The notes beneath the pieces were generated by a model. The model was not told where the DNA came from, searched no databases, and saw nothing but the letters and a program-made list of their open reading frames with translations. 64,000 nucleotides of DNA from Proales similis (lineage: Eukaryota > Rotifera > Eurotatoria > Ploima > Proalidae): the NCBI GenBank assembly GCA_019059635.1, contig JAGVRJ010000007.1:930001-994000 (forward strand). Reading direction: 5' to 3'. Positions within the stretch are counted from its first letter, which is position 1, and every line of letters begins with the position of its first letter. Positions 57,701 to 64,000 of the stretch are shown here, piece after piece. The position numbers were made by a program, and so were the translations under genes.

Positions 57701-60700
57701 AAGGCGTCCGCGGTGGCGACCACTATTCGCGCTTGACTACTACGATACGACGACGACGACGACGGCGATGTACACGCCGCTAAAATGTTCACTCCATTTT
57801 AATTAACCAACCGCTGTGAGCTTTTAGTCCGGCTCGACATTGAGATATTAAATTCCATGTGATTAGCAGCCGAGTCGATAAGTTGCTTTGCCACATTGTG
57901 AAACCATCAGGCCCCCTAAACACCCATCAGGGTTGGCTGGCCATTATCGCTGTGGCCGGCTCGGGTTTCGCTTGACAAGCCATTCGAGCTGGCTCACAAG
58001 GAATAGGAGGAGAGGCACACAGCCTGCGCAAATATTAGCTTGAGACAATTCTACATAATCCGACATCCGAGGCCACTAAAGTGATGTTGTAGAGCTGATT
58101 AAGGTAGGAGCGGCCATAATCTGCTCATGTTTACAATCTTGTTTGGTTATTTGCTTATTTGTTTATAATTATGGCCTATGATGAGGCCGTAACTCAGCCA
58201 TTTGGCCGTGACGGCTGTCGCTCGCCATGCTGATGCCGATGCCCGCAGCTTAAATGGCCTCGAGAATCATGATGATGTACGGCCTTTTTATATTTACTCA
58301 ACTTCTCGTCGCTGCTGCAGCTTATCGAGTTTTCTTTCTAGTTTTTGCTGTGTTGGTGCGCTGCGTTGCCCTACGCTCTGTTTGTTCATGTGAGTTTAAG
58401 CCTCTTGGCGTTTATTTCCTGGGCGTCTACCTGCACTTGGACCTCCCAACGGCCCAACCGACCGTTGTTTGCGCTTGCCGGACGTTCTAGCATTGCGGCC
58501 ACTGCCTTGCTCTATTCATTTGCTTTCTATCAACACAAATACGATGCAGCATGTTTGCTCATACAATTTTTACATGCACGCGCGGCCAACTTTCGACCAC
58601 ATCAGACCGGCAACGTCCCTCGTTTATTAGTTTAGCGACAAGGAGGACGCGGCCGCTTTCAAAACGCTGCCAATAGTTGGCCGAGTAATCACTGCATGGG
58701 AAATGAGTGTTGGTTTATTGACAGTCAGGCAGAAATTCCAATTGAGTTCGGACATTTTGGCCTGCATAGCTGCATTGATCGACTTATATTTGAGGAGACC
58801 GAGCAATTAAGTTCAGAGAGCCACCACAGCGTGTTGGCTCGAGCAGCTAGAACAGCAGCAGCAGCAGCAGCGGCCGAGACAGCAGTGCTCACTTCACTAC
58901 TTTCGTTTACCCTCTTCAAATGGCGAGATATTGAGCTTTGCTTTCTACTCAAAATCTAATGATTCGTTTTTAATGAGCTCTGTATGAATAGGGCATGTGC
59001 AAATAGGACGAGTAGATCGGCATTGAATATCATCAATTTTCTATTTGCTCAAAAAGGTTTTCGCGTTGCCTGTGTAAACGCTCTTATCAGTATTAGAGTT
59101 GAGTGAGTAGGAAAGGGCCAGCACCACCCAATGGGTCGAGTAGAGCAAGTCTCGACCACAATGGACTGCCTCGAGTCCGATACGCTCGATCACGTCTCGC
59201 AGTATGGACACGCTAAGGCGGCCGCCAACACAGTAGACTGGAGAGCGCCTAAATTTGCATGCGTGTCGGACGTCACTGAGCGGGGGCAGGAACGGACACG
59301 TCTATGGCCATATTGACTGCCACCACAAACACTCATCCACTCAGTGGCCGACTCACATATAAGAGGAAATTCAATTTTGGCTCATGAGATTGCAGGCGAC
59401 GCAGCCGGATATTCGCGGGCGCCGCATGCAAATCGCAATGTGCATGACATTTTCAGATGGGTCGCTCTGCTGTCGTCTCAGATAACATTTTAATAGTAGG
59501 TCACCATCATCGATGAAGGAAGGCTTGCGAACAGGCAGTCGACAAGTGAAACAATAGGGAGCGAACAGGCCGCTCTTTGCTTCATTTTCAACCTAGCGCT
59601 ATGTGTGTATGTGTGCGCTGCTCATGTATGTGTGTGTTGTTTTAAACTCGTTTAGCTACTCGAGTGAATACCTACCGATTCGGTCGGCCAGAGTAGTCCG
59701 AGCAGTAGTAGTGGTAGTCAATAAGTCGAACTCGGCTTAGGCCGCGGCTAAAGCGGACGCTGCAAAAACAAAAGCAAATAGATGTGCCCGGTTGAGATGA
59801 GTGCGCTTGTGTTCCACAATTAGAGGGGCCGTTTCGGAAAATATTTGCTCAGGCTTGAGTTCAATTCGACTAACTTTTACTTCTCGACTGCGGCGGTTGT
59901 TTCGATAGCCACCGTTAGACCGCTGCTGTCACTTTGCGGCGAGTGCCGCTGCTGCTGCTCGTTTAGGTGTTTTTGTCTACTCTCGAATTTCTGGCTCAAC
60001 TTGTTCGTTTTATTAAATTGTTTTGTATCCGAACGAACGAGCATGCCGCTGTGTGACAATGCCGATGAATATGAATTGCCTCGTCCGCTTGTTGAGGTCG
60101 ACCCCCAACTCGCTTCTACTTCATTCTTCCCCATTTTTTTTTCAATTCTCTTCTTTATTTCGCTTTTTGTGATATTTTTCGAGCTTCATTTATTCAGATC
60201 GGAATTTCGCGCTCCATTATGTGCCATTTGAAAGGCACCGATCATTTAACGACTCGCTCGGTTTGACCCGGTCGAGCCTGATTCGGTCAATTGCACAACG
60301 TCTTTAATCGACTTAGCCTTCCTTTGGTCGATGAGGCCATCGCTCGTTTAAATCGGCTTAGAATCAAAGAGGCGTCTAAGATCACTTGAGCAGATAAGAT
60401 GATGCGCTCTCAATGTAATGCAGCTGTGGCCGACAAGGCCCCGGGGATGCACTTTGACTTAAGAGAGAGAGAGAGAGAGTCCGGATAATGGAGGCGACGG
60501 CGGCGGCGGTGGCGGTGTTGCCCTTTACGTCAATCAAAACAATACGCGTTTCAGTTGGCGTTGTAGCTCTCGAGTGAAAGCTTTTGACCAAAGTCAATGC
60601 CCTGCCTCGTAGACACTTGTGTGCGTACGTCCGTCGTCGCTCGTCACCGGTCAATCAATGAGCCCTAACGGGCGCTCAGCTGTAAAGCTCGTCTAAACGC

Positions 60701-62042
60701 CATCACGACGGCCTTGGTGGTCACATTAAATATCGATTGGAGCGCACCAGTCCACATAAATCATGAGCAAAATTATTCACGCTCGAACGAACGGACGCGC
60801 TGTGTGTGTGTGTAGCCTCCTTGCTTGCTCGCCCATCCGTCCGTGCGGTTGCCTGCACGGTCGACGCCGCCGCCGCCACTAACGCTGCCGTGTGCACTCA
60901 CACTTATTAAATTAGATTTAACAGCTCCAGGTAATTATTGACTTGCATGGTCCTCGAGCGACTAGCCGTCCCTACATTCGGCGGACATGGCCAGACGATC
61001 GGCGTCTATTTTAATTAAGTATGAGCCAGCGCGCGCTTGCTCGTCTGCTCGTGTTCGAAGCATGCAACTTGTCGAATGAAGCCTCTCATCTCGGCCGCTC
61101 AGCTGCTACTTGAGCCGACCGACGGCGATTAATGCGCACAGATAAGTGCTCCACGCAAGTCATCTTTGCCTAGATGTAATCGGGCGTGTTTTCAATTTCC
61201 AGTCGTGCGGTGTTCATTCAGCAGCTTGGGCGTCATCAATCTTCTGCTAGCCAGGCTGACACGAGCCGCCGATTCAATCAAAATGTAGACGATGATGATG
61301 ATGATGAGCAGATCGATTGGCGGCGGCGCGCTTCGATTTTTGGCAGCTTCTTAGAAGAATCCAGAGCTCATTAAGACATGCCCTCGTAGACACACACTCG
61401 CTGGCTCACCCTCACACACACACACACACACACACGCACGCGCAGACACATACAACACGCTCGGCATGTGTCGTTCCGGTTGGACGCTGTCAATTTGGCC
61501 GAGCAGCAGTAGGCCGACTAGTCAGCTTGGCTGCGGATCATCGGACCGGACGTGTCTAGATTGGCTGCTTCGATTAGATAACTTGCACCAAATAATAAGT
61601 GTGTTCGCATTGACACGTAGCTGACGCAGCCCCCAAAGAGATGTGAATTAGTACGGTCTATTAAGAGGCGCCAAACGTCTATTTAAGCTCTCTCAGGTGC
61701 TTGCTCCACAGACTGCCTACTTCTACTGGCGACTGGCGTGTGTGTGTGTGTGTGGTCGTGTAAACAGTCGAAGCGGATACGATCCGTCTGCACATGACTG
61801 AGGGCCGGCTATGATCGGCAAACGTCGATAAACAAACGCTCGGCCCAGTCGGCCTTTAATTCGCAACTCGCTTCCGACTTGTGGTCTGTGTGTTATGATT
61901 GCGGTCGGTGCGCCTATCATTCTCGTCTGTTTACTCAACTGATGCGTCTGCTGGTCTATTTAAGCGGCTGCTTCTCTAGTGACCATACTCGATTAACATT
62001 CGTTTTTCCGCCGTTTAGAAAGAAACAGAGCATGCACAAATC
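57701..62042. other. Gene-poor region, right third, upstream of the lectin-receptor gene
   Basis: A (GAC)n-like tract at 57744-57769, (AGC)n at 58852-58871, (GA)n at 60463-60478, (CA)n at 61412-61434, a GAT run at 61288-61308 and GT runs at 60800 and 61740. Homeodomain-like AT cores occur at 57797, 60907-60940 and 61010-61018. An acceptor-like pyrimidine tract plus GTTTAG ends at 62018, 24 nt before the next ATG. No gene is supported. Confidence 0.4.
61412..61434. repeat. (CA)n microsatellite
   Basis: About eleven CA units followed by a CG/CA mixture. Confidence 0.9.
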
Positions 62043-64000
62043 ATGAACAACAACTCTTCAATGTGTTGCCAATACGCTGTGCTGCTGCTACTTTTGCTGC
62101 TGTCCATCACAGCAGCTCGTGTTAAGTCAGACAACTGGTACTATCAGTTGGCGCTGACTGGAACCAATGGCGCCCAAGTGGACATAAATTGCGGCGCGCA
62201 AAGTCACATATGGATTGGCTGGAGCCATTACGGCACTTGGGACCGCCCTCCTCAGCCCAGCAGTGAATACTTTCCCAATGAACAAGACTGCTGGATGAAT
62301 TTCACGCGCAAGATAGCCGAACAATGCAACGGCGCGCATCACTGCACTCTATCTGCTCAGTCGACTTACATACACAAGTGCGGCAAGATCAGCGACTACC
62401 TCTACGTCACGTACAAGTGCATCAAGCAAGTGGACACGTTCGACATATGCAGCGCGGTCAGCAGACGACGAGTAGAGCCCAATGTCTACATCAAGTCTTC
62501 GGACTTTCCGTCCGAGTACGCGCCTAATCTGGACTGTCAGTGCATGATAAGCTCAGAGCACGGCCTCGACCGACTCTCGCTCAAGTTCGAAGTGCTTTGG
62601 TTCTCTATGCAAGACAACGATTACTTGGCGTTCGGCGATCGAAACCTCAGTGGTTGGCTGAGCCCCGCCAATGAGATGAAAATCGAAGACGGCAAACTGG
62701 CAATGCGTTTTAAAACAGACGACGCTCTGGCCTACAAGGGCTTCTGGCTCAAGTTGACTCAGAGGCCAATTTGCAAGGACGACTGGCAGCTGGTCGGCAA
62801 CACGTGCATCAAAGTATTCACAGAAGAACTTGACTGGCGTTCGGCCAATCAGCACTGTCAGCAAATGAAGTCAAATTTGGTTAAAATCGACGACGTCATT
62901 GCCGACCAGAAGCTCTCTCAGTACATGGACTCGCGCTATCCGGGCGTGGACACCTACTGGATCGGCTTGCGCAAGTTCGTCGATCAACACAACGAAGAAA
63001 AGTGGATGTGGCCGTTGACGGGCAAGAACTCGACCATCTACCAGGACGTGTCCTGGTGGCCATGGCGGCACCAAGACAACACCGTCGGCTCGACGACCTA
63101 CAATCGAAATCATTGCGCCACTAAGAAGCGGCAAGAAGACGGCTACTTTCCCACAAGCTGCAACTCGGACGTGAGACACAGTTTCGTTTGTCAAAGCGAG
63201 CCAGTGACCCAGTTCGATCGGCCGACCACGTTCGACTTGAGTTGCGGACCCACCGGTCAAGTAGCGTTTTTAGAGCAGACGCCGTTCAAAACCGTATCAA
63301 GTGCCCAGTCGACTGTTTCCTTGCCCCATTTTGCTTCATTTCGCCCAATCGACAACGATCTCATCGACCGAACAACACCCTACTTGGCCGCAGCTGATTT
63401 TCGCGCAAACAACTTTAACAACGAAAACGAAACTCTGAGCAGCGCCGTTTTGCTTGACACAGCCAGCCAAGAGAAACGAGCCGACACTGCGCTGCTGATC
63501 GGTCTAATCTGCGTCCTGGGCGTTCTAATTCTGATTCTCAACATTGGCATTCTTCTGCTTTGCAAGAGCCGAGGCAAACTGTTTTGCAAGAACAAGCGTA
63601 GCAACAGTAGCTCCAACAGCAAAGATGAAATCATTCAAGAATATTTCAACTCGATTGAGTCGGACTCCAAAAGTCGAATGGAAACGGGCGGTTTGCAGTT
63701 CCCCATGCCGCCTGACCAGCCGGGCAAAGCGAACAACCTGGTGAGCGAAAACCAGGTGTTTCTAAACGGAACCACGTTCAGTCGACAGATGGGCGCCAGA
63801 CAGTCGGCCTTCAAACCGTTCGCGCCCGAAAGATTCGACACCAATCCCCGACACATACTATTGGCCTCGCAGTCCCAGCTTCAACAACTTCAGCAACAGC
63901 CGCAGTCGCACGTAGTCCATCGTCTCGATGATCATCAATATGACAAAATGAACCACGTCATCTCTCGCATGGGCCAAATGGTCGATTGTGGCGATCAGTA
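62043..64000 (+). CDS. Single-pass receptor-like protein: SUEL lectin, CUB, C-type lectin, transmembrane (3' truncated)
   Basis: Open from ATG to the window edge (652 codons, no stop, no intron). Residues 11-25 form a Leu-rich signal peptide (AVLLLLLLLSITAA). A SUEL/galactose-binding-lectin-like domain spans about 44-126, ending CNGAHHCTLSAQ...KCGKISDYLYVTYKC. A CUB-like domain covers about 136-238 (YIKSSDFPSEYAPNLDCQC, YKGFWLKLTQ). A C-type lectin-like domain covers 244-383 (CKDDWQLVGNTCIKVF, YWIGLRKF, final CxxC-FVC cysteines). The usual Ca2+/sugar signatures EPN/QPD and WND are absent, so classical Ca2+-dependent sugar binding is unlikely. A hydrophobic segment at 482-507 is followed by a basic stop-transfer KSRGKLFCKNKR. 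The cytoplasmic tail is Ser- and Gln-rich and continues past the edge. It is probably a cell-surface adhesion or synaptic/immune recognition protein; the exact family is not resolved. Confidence 0.85.
   Translation, partial: MNNNSSMCCQYAVLLLLLLLSITAARVKSDNWYYQLALTGTNGAQVDINCGAQSHIWIGWSHYGTWDRPPQPSSEYFPNEQDCWMNFTRKIAEQCNGAHHCTLSAQSTYIHKCGKISDYLYVTYKCIKQVDTFDICSAVSRRRVEPNVYIKSSDFPSEYAPNLDCQCMISSEHGLDRLSLKFEVLWFSMQDNDYLAFGDRNLSGWLSPANEMKIEDGKLAMRFKTDDALAYKGFWLKLTQRPICKDDWQLVGNTCIKVFTEELDWRSANQHCQQMKSNLVKIDDVIADQKLSQYMDSRYPGVDTYWIGLRKFVDQHNEEKWMWPLTGKNSTIYQDVSWWPWRHQDNTVGSTTYNRNHCATKKRQEDGYFPTSCNSDVRHSFVCQSEPVTQFDRPTTFDLSCGPTGQVAFLEQTPFKTVSSAQSTVSLPHFASFRPIDNDLIDRTTPYLAAADFRANNFNNENETLSSAVLLDTASQEKRADTALLIGLICVLGVLILILNIGILLLCKSRGKLFCKNKRSNSSSNSKDEIIQEYFNSIESDSKSRMETGGLQFPMPPDQPGKANNLVSENQVFLNGTTFSRQMGARQSAFKPFAPERFDTNPRHILLASQSQLQQLQQQPQSHVVHRLDDHQYDKMNHVISRMGQMVDCGDQ

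Noticed and set aside
1-64000. Transposons, CRISPR arrays, tRNA/rRNA genes, viral insertions
   Set aside because: Looked for reverse transcriptase, transposase, regular spaced repeats and tRNA T-loop signatures by eye; none convincing. A tRNAscan-SE/Rfam/RepeatMasker run would be decisive.

Overview
The window is nuclear DNA of an animal, probably a small-bodied bilaterian. Nearly every recognisable gene is a metazoan orthologue (JIP3/4, DDX52, UBE3C, G6PD, BORCS7, PIGU, a globin, ITPA, INPP5E, PAGR1, USP34, SGSM1/2). Genes are split by GT-AG introns that are almost all 53-80 nt long. Nothing bacterial, viral or transposon-like was recognised. Phylum cannot be fixed from the sequence alone. 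All exon models below were built by hand from splice consensus, reading phase and family resemblance; no database search was run.

Layout. 1-25 kb is gene-dense. A 5'-partial JIP3/4 gene (-) is head-to-head with the DEAD-box helicase DDX52 (+). Then come a 77-aa unknown gene (-), the HECT ligase UBE3C (-), a 42-aa candidate microprotein (-) and G6PD (-). On the plus strand follow BORCS7 and PIGU, separated by only 8 nt and possibly one bicistronic unit. Next are an ankyrin-repeat protein, a globin with the two classical globin intron positions, ITPA, the ciliary phosphatase INPP5E with a CaaX box, and a possible single-pass membrane protein. 25.1-29.3 kb has no convincing gene. 29-49 kb is dense again: an intronless protein with three Egalitarian-type winged-helix-like repeats plus an OB-like domain, PAGR1, the giant deubiquitinase USP34 (about 3,695 aa, 83% of it in one 9,185-nt exon) and the RUN-TBC Rab-GAP SGSM1/2 (-). 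49.1-62.0 kb is a 13-kb stretch with no convincing gene, rich in microsatellites and AT-rich homeodomain-like motifs. The window ends in an intronless, 3'-truncated gene for a membrane receptor-like protein with SUEL lectin, CUB and C-type lectin domains.

Functional themes are mostly housekeeping: ubiquitin (UBE3C, USP34), GPI-anchor transfer (PIGU), nucleotide and redox hygiene (ITPA, G6PD), ribosome biogenesis (DDX52), and vesicle, lysosome and motor traffic (JIP3/4, BORCS7, SGSM, possibly the Egalitarian-like protein). There is no sign that they form one pathway. The most interesting points are the BORCS7-PIGU gene pair, the Egalitarian-like protein with a C-terminal LC8-like motif, the SUEL-CUB-CTLD receptor, the 5'-biased introns of USP34, and splice-acceptor-like sequence just upstream of several start codons, which raises the possibility of spliced-leader trans-splicing.
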